From Nostoc sp. TCL240-02 (GTDB taxonomy: Bacteria; Cyanobacteriota; Cyanobacteriia; Cyanobacteriales; Nostocaceae), in the NCBI RefSeq assembly GCF_013343235.1, contig NZ_CP040094.1, positions 5,637,001-5,701,000 on the forward strand: 64,000 bases of DNA, read 5' to 3'. The translations under genes were made by a program, and so were the position numbers. Positions 56,368-64,000 of the stretch are shown here, piece after piece; position 1 is the stretch's first letter; the number at the start of each line of letters is the position of its first letter. The notes under the pieces were generated by a model. That model was not told the DNA's origin and made no database searches. It was given only the letters and a program-made list of their open reading frames with translations.

Positions 56368-57293
56368 GAGCTGATTCGTAAAGAAAATCTAAAGAAAACT
56401 GAATCCGGTTTTGTTCAGGTTATAGGCTAAGTCGAGTGTAATTTATGTTGTAGTCGATGAGCCGTCTACCTGCGATTGAAAATCCACAGCGTAAACCCTA
56501 CCCAAGTGATTTAAGCGATGCCGAATGGTTAATTATCAAGCCCTTTCTACCAAAACCTAAAGGGTTTGGGCATCCTGTAGAAGTAGATTTACGAGAAATT
56601 TTGAATGCTATTTTCTATGTGCAACGTACCGGGTGTCAGTGGGAAATGCTACCCCATGATCTTCCACCTTACACAACAGTATACGGCTACTTTCAGAAAT
56701 GGCAGCGCAAAGGAATATGGCAGAAAATTCACGACCAAGTGCGCCATCAACTGCGACAAGATTTGGGCAGAGACGAACACTCTAGCGTTGCGATCGCCGA
56801 TTCTCAGTCAGTGAAGACAACGGAAAAAAAGGGGAAGTCTACGGTTTCGATGGTGGTAAGAAAGTTAAAGGCCGTAAGCGACATATAGTTGTGGATTCTC
56901 AAGGTTTGTTGATTGGCGTTTTAGTGACTGAAGCTAATGCGTCGGAACGTTTGGGGGCTGTGGTTGTACTCCATGAATCGGCTCAGGAATTGTCTAAATT
57001 GGAAGTTGTTTGGGTAGATCAAGGCTATTCTGGTGAAAACTTTGCTCAAGCTGTCAAGCAAGTTTGCGGAGAACAGGTTCGTGTTGAGGTGATTGAGAGA
57101 ATATCGAAAACATTTGAACGATTACCCAAGCGGTGGATTGTGGAAAGGACATTCGGCTGGCTCAATCGATTTCGGCGTTTGAGCAAGGATTATGAGTTGT
57201 ACACAGAGATCAGTGAAGCCATGATTTACGGCTCATTGATTCGTCTGATGGTAAAACGAATGGCAGCTTAATCTTTTGTTTACGAATCAGCTC
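56368..57293. mobile_element. IS5 family (IS1031-like group) insertion sequence
   Basis: This 926-bp element has inverted ends GAGCTGATTCGTAAA (56368) and TTTACGAATCAGCTC (to 57293). TTA on each side (56365-56367, 57294-57296) is a 3-bp TNA-type target duplication. The right end lies only seven bases before the first possible codon of the ABC-3C operon. Confidence 0.9.
56457..57271 (+). CDS. IS5 family transposase, two frames joined by a probable -1 frameshift
   Basis: Frame one (56457-56888) reads YPSDLSDAEWLIIKPFLPKP and holds the first Asp in VAIADSQSVKTTEK. Frame two carries GEVYGFDGGKKVKGRKRHIV, VVWVDQGYSGENF (second Asp) and RWIVERTFGWLNRFRRLSKD (Glu). The switch is at A AAA AAG (56825-56831) followed by GGG, a textbook -1 slippery site. 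Shifting there yields one complete DDE transposase of about 270 residues. Element ends and target duplication are intact, so it may be active. Confidence 0.85.
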
Positions 57294-57300
57294 TTAGACA

Positions 57301-58014
57301 GTGATGCCTTCAAACTTCGACTTGAGACTCCAACATTTAGAAGACAACATTAAACAAGACCAGGCTTTACTCAAAGACTATGAAGATTCATTGCGGTATG
57401 AAGATGAGCCACGTCGCAAGGCTAAGTACAGACGAGAAATTGACCAATTGCGCGAATCTGCTAATCGTTATCAGAAGGAATATGATGAATTGCGAATGCA
57501 GATAACTGGTGAATCAAATGTACAAATGCAGAATGTAGCTATCGAGTTGCAACAAATGAACACCAGATTAGATAGATTATATGCTGGGCAGAAGGCTATA
57601 TTTGAAAACATTAATCACTTACGTCAAGGACTATTAGCTCGTTATAACGCTGGTGAACAGAACATAATTTTAGCCATAACCGAACAATTAAATCAAGCTC
57701 AAATGGTTATGATTTCTACTGTTTTAGATGCAATAGAAACCGACCAGGTAACAGAGCAAGAAATGCAGCTTATTTTACAAGGAATACAGCAAAATATAAC
57801 TAAACTGCAACAAAATGGGACTGCTTTGTCTGCCAGTCAAGCAGCCTTAGCGGAAGTTATCAATGCCCCTGGATTAGATTTCAAACATAGATTGAAGGTT
57901 GGTATACCTCTTATTCCTTTTATTTTGGACTATGAAGGTGAATTAGAACTAGGAACAGGAATAAACCTTAAAGGTGCTTGGCAAGCCTTGGTGCTGCGAT
58001 TCAGAGGAGAATAG
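57301..58014 (+). CDS. ABC-3C-associated coiled-coil protein (putative effector/sensor)
   Basis: This 237-residue first gene of a four-gene operon has an N-terminal coiled coil (about 5-70) with DEPRRKAKYRREIDQLRESA. A long helical middle follows (QQMNTRLDRLYAGQKAIFEN). The C-terminal segment FKHRLKVGIPLIPFILDYEG then GINLKGAWQALVLRFRG has a short hydrophobic stretch, IPLIPFIL. The N-terminal coil is similar to that of the next protein. No catalytic motif is seen, so it may act through assembly or membrane contact, which is inference. The start is GTG 57301 or ATG 57304, just after IS5, with no good SD. Stop is four bases before the next start. Confidence 0.72.
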   Translation: MMPSNFDLRLQHLEDNIKQDQALLKDYEDSLRYEDEPRRKAKYRREIDQLRESANRYQKEYDELRMQITGESNVQMQNVAIELQQMNTRLDRLYAGQKAIFENINHLRQGLLARYNAGEQNIILAITEQLNQAQMVMISTVLDAIETDQVTEQEMQLILQGIQQNITKLQQNGTALSASQAALAEVINAPGLDFKHRLKVGIPLIPFILDYEGELELGTGINLKGAWQALVLRFRGE

Positions 58015-58017
58015 AAA

Positions 58018-58650
58018 GTGAATATGCACCAGCAAAGAAAAAATGACATAGAAAAACACATAAATGAGGAATTAATACTACAAAAGGAATTAGAAGACGA
58101 TTTACGCCTTGCTCAAGAGTCACAACAGAAAACCAAATTTAAAAAGCAAATTAAGGAAGTAAAAGCAAGAATTTCTGAATATAAAACTGAGCTAGATTCC
58201 TTGTCTAACCATCCACAAAAACAAGAATCTCTCGTTAGTGCAATGACAACTCTGACATTCAGGGAATTAGATATGGTAACGCAGGGAATTCTTTGTATGC
58301 CTATATCGGCTGAAGTTAACTATACTGTTCTTCCTCCAGTACCAAAAATGTTGAAAAATGAACTAACTGGGGTTGCTCAATCCAGACTTATGACAGGGGT
58401 AATTCAAGCTAGGATGGTTGGTAACTTTGTTGAGAATATGGTTAACATAATCCCTGATTTTCCAGAGAGACTAAAAGCAGGGTTTGTAAAGGAATATCAA
58501 AGACTCCAGGCAACCGGATTAAAAGGAAATGCTTTATTGGATGCTTTGCATGAGTTTTCTTGCAATAGTAGTTCAGACTATGATCTACAAGCAGCTGGTT
58601 TAGCTGTGCTGTACTATCTCTTTGAGAAGTGCGAGGTGTTCGAGCGATGA
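58018..58650 (+). CDS. ABC-3C adapter/effector component with coiled coil and C-terminal interaction domain
   Basis: This 210-residue protein has an N-terminal coiled coil (about 8-65: EDDLRLAQESQQKTKFKKQI) paralogous to the upstream protein. The C-terminal domain (about 145-210) contains RLKAGFVKEYQRLQATGLKG, and ends LQAAGLAVLYYLFEKCEVFE. That ending matches the general pattern of ABC-three-component effector C-terminal domains, which dock to the middle component. GTG at 58018 has GGAG eight bases upstream. The TGA stop overlaps the next ATG (ATGA at 58647). Confidence 0.75.
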   Translation: MNMHQQRKNDIEKHINEELILQKELEDDLRLAQESQQKTKFKKQIKEVKARISEYKTELDSLSNHPQKQESLVSAMTTLTFRELDMVTQGILCMPISAEVNYTVLPPVPKMLKNELTGVAQSRLMTGVIQARMVGNFVENMVNIIPDFPERLKAGFVKEYQRLQATGLKGNALLDALHEFSCNSSSDYDLQAAGLAVLYYLFEKCEVFER

Positions 58651-58871
58651 TTCTTCCTACAAAACATATTTCTACCAGTCACTCTCTATTGGGGGTAGGT
58701 GCTACAATACTAGAACAATTGTACCAACCAAGAACAGTTTCATCACTTTGGAGTGCTGTTGCTACTATGCCAGAAGTTGCCACATTTGAACGTTTTGTTT
58801 TAACTCTTGATCTCCTATACGCTATAGGAGCAATTGAGATGAATGCAGGATTACTTCATAGGTGTCACTGA
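58647..58871 (+). CDS. ABC-three component system middle component (MC6-like)
   Basis: This 74-residue protein reads MILPTKHISTSHSLLGVGAT, has SLWSAV in the middle, and continues FERFVLTLDLLYAIGAIEMN. It is a compact winged-helix-like fold characteristic of the MC6 middle components of ABC-3C systems. Such proteins bridge the effector and the ABC ATPase. ATG 58647 overlaps the previous stop, and its TGA overlaps the next ATG (TGATG at 58869-58873). A GTG six codons upstream also lies in frame but is less likely. Confidence 0.85.
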   Translation: MILPTKHISTSHSLLGVGATILEQLYQPRTVSSLWSAVATMPEVATFERFVLTLDLLYAIGAIEMNAGLLHRCH

Positions 58872-60622
58872 TGATTCATGCTGTTCGTTGTAATCGTGCA
58901 TCATTCAAAACGGTAGAGTTTAGACCTGGCTTTAACGTAGTTTTAGCAGATCGCACAGAAGACTCTGGCAGAAGAGATTCTCGTAATGGATTGGGTAAAT
59001 CTACTCTCATTGAAATAATTCACTTTTGTCTTGGAGGCACTATTCCAACTGCCAAAGGGCTTGGTTCTAGAACTCTTCGTGGTTGGGCTTTTAGTTTAGA
59101 GCTTACACTTGCAAATCAAATTATCACTGTTACAAGAAATACTGACGATAGGTCTCAGGTAGTAATTGATGGAAATACTGCTAACTGGCCTATTCAGCCA
59201 AGAGAACAAGAAGATCAAAAAGTTCTCAGTTTGGAAGACTGGAAGACTGTTTTGGGAAATCTAACATTTGGATTAAGCATTGATAATGAAGCTAAGAAAT
59301 ATAAACCTACTTTTAGAGGACTAATTTCTTATTTTATCCGTCGTGGAAGAGACGCATTTTCTACACCATTCGAGCATCATCCAAAGCAACCTGGATGGGA
59401 TAAGCAAGTTAATAATGCTTTTTTATTAGGTCTTGCTTGGGAAGAGGCAAGAAACCTACAACTTTTAAAGGATAAACAAAAATTAATAGCAGATATTAAA
59501 AAACTTAAAAAAGATACAGAAGCTGGAGTTGCAATTGGAATTTTTGGTTCTCTAGGAGAATTGGAAGCTTTAAAAGTGCAGATAGAAGCACAACTACGTG
59601 AAAGAAAAGAAACTCTTAACAATTTTCGGGTAGCCCCCCAATATCATGAATTAGAAGCAACGGTTAACCGTTTAACCTCACAAATTCACGAAGCAACGAA
59701 TAAAAATATTATTGAACAGAAATTACTAGAGTTTTATCAGTCCAGTCTTGACTCAGAGGATGAACCAAGACCGGAAGACGTTGTTCGTATCTATGAAAAT
59801 GCTGGTATTGAATTACCAGGTTTAGTAATTAGAAGACTGGAAGAAGTAGAAACATTTCATAGCCGACTTATACAGAATCGTCGGGATTTTCTAGCAAGTG
59901 AAATTAAACGTCTTAGGAGGGAAATAGGTTCTAGAAAAAGTTTTATTAGGGAAAAAACCGAAGATCGTGCTGAACTTTTGGAAGTCTTAAAGACGCATGG
60001 GGCTTTAGAAGAATACACAATGCTACAAGAAATTTATCTTGACAATGTAGCTCATCTTAATGAGATTAATAAACGCATCGAAGAATTAAAACAATTTGAG
60101 GAGGAAAAAAGTACCTTAAAAATTGAAAAAGAACAGTTACTACAACGCGCACGCCGCGACTATGGAGAACGAAATGAGCAAGCAGAACGTGCTATTAATT
60201 TATTCAGTATTAACTCTCGATTCCTTTACGACGTTCCAGGAACACTTGTTATTGATGTAGGAAGCAATGGTTTTAGTTTTCGAGTAGAAATTAGACGTGA
60301 TGGTAGTGAAGGGATCGATAAGATGAAGATATTCTGTTATGACTTAATGTTGGCGCAACTTTGGTCAGAGCGTGATCCCTCACCACGTATATTAATTCAT
60401 GACAGCACAATTTTTGATGGTGTAGATGAGAGACAGGTATCCCTTGCTCTACAATTAGCTGATAGAGAGTCAAGAAGGCTTGGCTTTCAGTATATCTGTA
60501 CATTGAATTCAGATATGGTTCCAAGTTCAGAGTTCCCACTTGATTTTAATTTTGATTCTTTTGTGAGACTAAGACTTACAGATGAGAATGAGGAGGGAGG
60601 ATTACTAGGCATTAGTTTTTAG
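58871..60622 (+). CDS. DUF2326-type ABC/SMC-like ATPase of ABC-3C system
   Basis: This 583-residue ATPase has Walker A RNGLGKST (about 38-45) followed by LIEIIHFCLGG, a long central coiled coil (about 205-465) as in Rad50/SMC proteins, and a C-terminal half. That half has KMKIFCYDLMLAQLWSERDP and Walker B-like RILIHDSTIFDGVDERQ near residue 505. Such ATPases probably sense or clamp nucleoprotein and trigger the partner effector. ATG 58871 is coupled to the MC6 gene by TGATG. A GTG nine bases upstream is also in frame. It is the last gene of the unit. Confidence 0.9.
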   Translation: MIHAVRCNRASFKTVEFRPGFNVVLADRTEDSGRRDSRNGLGKSTLIEIIHFCLGGTIPTAKGLGSRTLRGWAFSLELTLANQIITVTRNTDDRSQVVIDGNTANWPIQPREQEDQKVLSLEDWKTVLGNLTFGLSIDNEAKKYKPTFRGLISYFIRRGRDAFSTPFEHHPKQPGWDKQVNNAFLLGLAWEEARNLQLLKDKQKLIADIKKLKKDTEAGVAIGIFGSLGELEALKVQIEAQLRERKETLNNFRVAPQYHELEATVNRLTSQIHEATNKNIIEQKLLEFYQSSLDSEDEPRPEDVVRIYENAGIELPGLVIRRLEEVETFHSRLIQNRRDFLASEIKRLRREIGSRKSFIREKTEDRAELLEVLKTHGALEEYTMLQEIYLDNVAHLNEINKRIEELKQFEEEKSTLKIEKEQLLQRARRDYGERNEQAERAINLFSINSRFLYDVPGTLVIDVGSNGFSFRVEIRRDGSEGIDKMKIFCYDLMLAQLWSERDPSPRILIHDSTIFDGVDERQVSLALQLADRESRRLGFQYICTLNSDMVPSSEFPLDFNFDSFVRLRLTDENEEGGLLGISF

Positions 60623-60681
60623 GTAACAATGTAGATTTAAATATTAAGAATGTACTTAAGGTTTTACACAAGGATGGAACC

Positions 60682-61041
60682 ATGACTGACACTCAAAAGA
60701 TGGTTCGCTTAAACTTAGATTTGTCACCTGAACTAAATCAGATATTAGACGAACTAGCAAATAAAATAGGCACAAGTAAAGGTGATGTTCTGCGTCAGGC
60801 TATAATGTTAATGCAAATCATGGTTATAGCTAAAGAGGAAACCAAAAAATTAGGAGTCCCAGAAGCAAATCAATTGATAGTGAATGAAATCATCCTCTCA
60901 TCTGAGCCGCAGCCAAAACCGCATCCACTAGACACATTTATGGAAAGGCTTGGCCCTTGGGAAGATGAACGTACTGCGGAGGAAATAGTGAAAGATATTT
61001 ATGATAGCCGGACTATTTCTAACAATGACATTAGTCTATGA
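60682..61041 (+). CDS. VapB-like ribbon-helix-helix antitoxin
   Basis: This 119-residue protein has an N-terminal ribbon-helix-helix DNA-binding domain (MVRLNLDLSPELNQILDELA, GTSKGDVLRQAI) and a C-terminal toxin-binding tail (GPWEDERTAEEIVKDIYDSR). It should repress its own operon and inhibit the adjacent VapC. AAGGA lies about nine bases before ATG 60682. Its stop overlaps the toxin start by four bases (ATGA). Confidence 0.85.
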   Translation: MTDTQKMVRLNLDLSPELNQILDELANKIGTSKGDVLRQAIMLMQIMVIAKEETKKLGVPEANQLIVNEIILSSEPQPKPHPLDTFMERLGPWEDERTAEEIVKDIYDSRTISNNDISL

Positions 61042-61439
61042 CTTATTTACTTGATACAGATACTTGTATTTATTGGATTAAAGATATTAATTCAGTCAGA
61101 ACTAAAGTTAGAGAAATAGGATGGGAGCAAGTTTATATTTGTAGCATCACAGTTGCTGAGTTATATTTTGGTGCTTATAATTCTCAACGAGTAGTGGAAA
61201 ATTTAGCTCGTGCAGAAGACTTTATTCAAAACTTACCCGTCGTACCTTTAACGGATTCTGCTCTCAAAAAGTATGGTGAATTAAAGGCAGAACTCCGTAG
61301 AATAGGACAAACAATTGCCGAATTTGATTTACTAATTGCTAGTGTTGCACTTGCAGAAAATTACACTTTAGTCACAAACAATACTCGTCACTACGAACGC
61401 ATCAATGAATTAAAATTGGAAAACTGGACTCTGCCTTAA
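61038..61439 (+). CDS. vapC: VapC-type PIN domain ribonuclease toxin
   Basis: This 133-residue PIN nuclease has LLDTDTCIYW (Asp6), TVAELYFG (Glu41), AEFDLLIASVAL (Asp97) and LVTNNTRHYERI, the usual acidic metal-binding set. It would cleave tRNA or rRNA when the antitoxin is lost. The ATG overlaps the antitoxin stop. It directly follows the ABC-3C operon in the same direction, as in a defence-type cluster. Confidence 0.9.
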   Translation: MTYLLDTDTCIYWIKDINSVRTKVREIGWEQVYICSITVAELYFGAYNSQRVVENLARAEDFIQNLPVVPLTDSALKKYGELKAELRRIGQTIAEFDLLIASVALAENYTLVTNNTRHYERINELKLENWTLP

Positions 61440-61467
61440 AAACTTAGCAAAAGTAGGCATATTAACT

Positions 61468-62058
61468 ATGACTTCACCAACCCTAGATAAAATCATCAGC
61501 TTTCAAGAACAGAGATTTCTTTTACCTGGACATTACACTTGGGAAGAATTTGAGGAACTTGAAGCCTTAACAGCAGATGCACCAGGTTTGCGGATATCTT
61601 ATCTTGATGGGTGTGTGGAATTTATGACTCTTGGTGAACAACATGAGATGCTAAAAAAAGTAATCGCTATATTGCTGGAAGCTTACTTTTTTGACAAAGG
61701 TATAAATTTTATCCCTGTAGGTAGTGCTACTCGTCGCGCGAAAGAAAAGGGAGCTTCCTTTGAACCTGATGAATCTTATTATATAGGGCAGAAAAAAGAA
61801 AATCCTGATTTAGCAATTGAAGTAAATATTACTAATGTCAGTATAGATAAATTAGAAAAGTACAAGCGGTTTCAAATTACTGAAGTCTGGTTTTGGGAAA
61901 ATAATCAGTTATCTGTATATCACCTCAATAATGATAACTATGAGCTAATTACTGAAAGTCAATTACTACCAGAACTAGATATAAGTTTGTTAAGAAATTG
62001 CGTTTTAATGCCTTCAATAATTGAAGCAAGGACAGAGTTTATCAAAGAAATTCGATAG
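61468..62058 (+). CDS. Uma2 family (DUF820) putative endonuclease
   Basis: This 196-residue PD-(D/E)XK-like protein is typical of the very numerous cyanobacterial Uma2 family. It has YTWEEFEELEALTADAPGLR, then FEPDESYYIG, PDLAIEVNI (D...ExN in place of ExK) and VWFWENNQLSVY. Its biological role is unknown and activity is only predicted. ATG at 61468. Confidence 0.88.
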   Translation: MTSPTLDKIISFQEQRFLLPGHYTWEEFEELEALTADAPGLRISYLDGCVEFMTLGEQHEMLKKVIAILLEAYFFDKGINFIPVGSATRRAKEKGASFEPDESYYIGQKKENPDLAIEVNITNVSIDKLEKYKRFQITEVWFWENNQLSVYHLNNDNYELITESQLLPELDISLLRNCVLMPSIIEARTEFIKEIR

Positions 62059-62088
62059 TAAGATTTTAATTATTTGTGTCCAAATAGC

Positions 62089-62340
62089 ATGACAGATAGA
62101 ACAGATTTATCAAAAATAATTGCTAGTACAGGCGATAATCCACTAATTTTATCACCTGAAAGTTTGCCGTCACAAGAAGACGTAGAACTTGAGCGAAAAC
62201 TGAGAGAACTTAAATTTAAACAAGAACTAAGAAAAGATTGGATTTTATTTATTGTCAGGGATGTAGTAATTTTTCCTGCGGCTATCCTTTTTATTTTTGC
62301 TGCCAGTGGTTATTCCCTATTTCTTCATATTCATGGGTAA
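62089..62340 (+). CDS. Small single-helix membrane protein, unknown
   Basis: From ATG 62089 it has 83 residues: a charged N-terminal half (EDVELERKLRELKFKQELRK) and a C-terminal hydrophobic helix (FIVRDVVIFPAAILFIFAAS). It starts 30 bases after the Uma2 gene in the same direction. An upstream TTG (62074) would add five residues. The function is unknown. A tail-anchored or single-pass membrane protein is predicted. Confidence 0.65.
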   Translation: MTDRTDLSKIIASTGDNPLILSPESLPSQEDVELERKLRELKFKQELRKDWILFIVRDVVIFPAAILFIFAASGYSLFLHIHG

Positions 62341-62356
62341 CTTACTTTAATCAACC

Positions 62357-62390
62357 ACAGAGGCGCGGAGTACACAGAAAAAAGAGAATT
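62357..62390. repeat. Dispersed repeat CCACAGAGGCGCGGAG
   Basis: A copy of the AGAGGCGCAGAG-type repeat family is present in a gap between convergent genes, the usual intergenic setting. It is the reference for the in-gene copies at 13548 and 45312. Confidence 0.65.
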
Positions 62391-62400
62391 TGTTTACCTT

Positions 62401-62430
62401 AAACAAGGGGATTCTACCCCTTGTTTTAAT
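62401..62430. terminator. Bidirectional intrinsic terminator
   Basis: AAACAAGGGG pairs perfectly with CCCCTTGTTT around ATTCTA, with T/A runs on both sides. It lies between the convergent small membrane protein gene and the PhoD-like gene. Confidence 0.85.
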
Positions 62431-62452
62431 ATTTCGCCATGCTTTTGATGAT

Positions 62453-64000
62453 TTATTTTTCTGGCGGCAAATCTACACTGTAAATAGTCTTCCCAGCCAA
62501 GTTACGCAATGTTACAGTCATCACCTTTGTATAAGCATCAATTTTGACTCCTCCAAAGAATTGCAAACCTTCACTTGGGGGACGATTTGCTTTTGTACCT
62601 GGAGGAAGACTTTGAAATATCAATTGGGGACCAAAGGTATTTTCTAGTTGATTTGGCCCAAATGTGCCAGAGTTCAGAGGCCCGGCAACAAACTCCCAAA
62701 AAGGCTTAAAGTCTGTAAACTGTGCTTTGCTGGGGTCATAATAGTGAGCTGCTGCATAATGTACATCAGCAGTTAACCAAACAACATTCTGGATATTCTT
62801 ATTTTTGATAAATCTGAGTAAATCTGCAAGTTCCAGTTCTCTTCCCAAAGCCGGGCCATCTCCATTAGCCCAAGCTTCAAAGTTGGTGCTACCATCTCTA
62901 ACAATCAATCCCAGAGGCATATCACTAGCAATCACTTTCCATGTTGCTTTTGATGACAGCAATTGCCTTTTTAACCATTGTATTTGTGTTTTACCCGCAA
63001 ATTCTGTATCTTTACTTGGTACTGGTTGATTATTAGGGCTATTCGGCCCCCGATAGGTGCGCTCATCCAGCATGAAAATGTCTAACAATGGGCCATGCTT
63101 AAAGGAGCGATAAATTTTCGCTTTGTCTGGCTCATTGGTTGTATACCCAATAGGCAGATATTCCAAAAATGCTTGCCTTGCTCTTTTGGCTAGCAAGTTA
63201 ACATCCTTAACTGTATAACGGTCATCGTTGAGGATAATTTGTCCAGGATACCAATTGTTTCTTGTTTCGTGGTCGTCCCACTGTGCCAATATTGGCACTT
63301 CAGCGTTGAAACACTTGATGTTTTCATCCAACAAATTGTAAATATAGTTGCCACGAAATTCTGTAAGAGTTTCTGCTACTTTTGATTTTTCTGGTGTAGT
63401 GATGTTTTTCCAGATTGTGCCGTCGTCTAGCTTTACTTCTGATTGAATGGGGCCATCGGCATAAATATTATCGCCAGAGTGAATGAAAAAGTCGGGGTTA
63501 AGTTGACGCATGGTTTCGTAAATTTTCATCCCGCCAAAATCAGGATTAATTCCCCATCCCTGACCGGCGGTGTCGCCACCCCAAACAAAGAATATATCTC
63601 GTCCAAATTTGGGGGGAGTTCGGAAAGAGCCTTTAACAGGAGCGCTGTAAGTGCCTTTATAATCTAAGTCTTGGAAGATTACCCGATAAAATAATTGTTG
63701 GTCTGGTGGCAGATTTCTCAGATAAAGTCGTGCTGTAAAGTCGCTATTTTGTAAAGCATTGGGCCCGACAACTCGCTGCACATTTTTAAAAGATTCGCTG
63801 GTAGAATATTCTACGATCATTTTGGCGGGGCGATCGCTACGACTCCAAATTACAATACTATCGTTAGAAATATCTCCGCTAGCTACGCCATAAGGTATAG
63901 CAGGACGCATTTTATCTGAGGTAATAATTGCTGGTGCTTCAGCAAAGACTTGTGATTTTGATACAAAATTGGTGGATATAATTCCACCTGCCGTAATCGC
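62453..64000 (-). CDS. PhoD-like alkaline phosphatase (5' truncated by window)
   Basis: The minus-strand frame is open to base 64000. Before the internal Met at 63908-63910 it reads ITAGGIISTNFVSKSQVFAE, the end of a probable export signal, so the true start lies outside. PhoD-type domains follow: IPYGVASGDISNDSIVIWSR (N-terminal beta domain), then metallophosphatase motifs FIHSGDNIYADG, AQWDDHETRNN, MLDERTYRG and LTADVHYAAAHYY. It should be an exported, Ca/Fe-dependent phosphodiesterase/phosphatase for phosphate scavenging. It ends at a shared bidirectional terminator. Confidence 0.92.
   Translation of the reverse strand, partial: AITAGGIISTNFVSKSQVFAEAPAIITSDKMRPAIPYGVASGDISNDSIVIWSRSDRPAKMIVEYSTSESFKNVQRVVGPNALQNSDFTARLYLRNLPPDQQLFYRVIFQDLDYKGTYSAPVKGSFRTPPKFGRDIFFVWGGDTAGQGWGINPDFGGMKIYETMRQLNPDFFIHSGDNIYADGPIQSEVKLDDGTIWKNITTPEKSKVAETLTEFRGNYIYNLLDENIKCFNAEVPILAQWDDHETRNNWYPGQIILNDDRYTVKDVNLLAKRARQAFLEYLPIGYTTNEPDKAKIYRSFKHGPLLDIFMLDERTYRGPNSPNNQPVPSKDTEFAGKTQIQWLKRQLLSSKATWKVIASDMPLGLIVRDGSTNFEAWANGDGPALGRELELADLLRFIKNKNIQNVVWLTADVHYAAAHYYDPSKAQFTDFKPFWEFVAGPLNSGTFGPNQLENTFGPQLIFQSLPPGTKANRPPSEGLQFFGGVKIDAYTKVMTVTLRNLAGKTIYSVDLPPEK

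Overview
The window looks like chromosome from a filamentous, Nostoc-like cyanobacterium. The evidence is the many GCGATCGC (HIP1) octamers, a chlorophyll/cobalamin-type Mg-chelatase H subunit, oversized multi-domain sensor kinases, a B12-dependent ribonucleotide reductase with an intein, and many short dispersed repeats of the kind that litter Nostocales genomes. Both edges cut genes: a giant Ser/Thr-His multi-kinase at the left (2-4960) and a PhoD-type phosphatase at the right (62453-64000, minus strand).

Layout. 1-11 kb: multi-kinase, four-helix-bundle protein between inverted G/C-rich tandem tracts, CPA2 cation/proton antiporter, SDR oxidoreductase, peptidoglycan amidase. 11-16.4 kb: a ChlH/BchH paralogue carrying three in-frame dispersed-repeat insertions, then hicB and a nonsense-mutated hicA. 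16.4-23 kb: a 2198-residue hybrid kinase with twelve near-identical 92-residue HAMP-type repeats. 23.1-25.2 kb: a 30-repeat CRISPR array without cas genes, apparently read on the minus strand. 25.5-30.8 kb: phosphatase, GNAT acetyltransferase, TetR regulator, IS630, ChaC and a PEP-CTERM protein. 33-37.7 kb: an insertion-sequence cluster (ISKra4, IS630 remnant, IS701, second IS630) around a decayed NACHT NTPase gene. 38-47.2 kb: SDR plus MFS exporter, small membrane protein, a histidine-kinase-like protein lacking the acceptor His, MurE, glutaredoxin-like protein, AtzG/AtzE. 47.5-51.4 kb: class II ribonucleotide reductase interrupted by a 407-residue intein and a 337-nt intron, probably group I. 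51.9-55.7 kb: cytochrome P450 and a phosphoketolase-like enzyme. 55.9-57.3 kb: 21-bp tandem repeats and IS5.

The most interesting block is 57.3-62.3 kb. Four tightly coupled genes look like an ABC-three-component (ABC-3C) conflict system: a coiled-coil protein, a second coiled-coil adapter, a small MC6-like middle component and a DUF2326-type ABC ATPase. It is followed by a VapBC toxin-antitoxin pair, a Uma2-family nuclease and a small membrane protein. An IS5 element ends a few bases before its first codon.

A second theme is mobile and repetitive DNA writing into genes. Short palindromic or low-complexity repeats lie in frame in chlH, a glutaredoxin-like gene, two kinases and an MFS gene. 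An IS end supplies the stop codon of chaC. Three transposase families carry textbook -1 slippery heptamers at the point where their reading frames are split.
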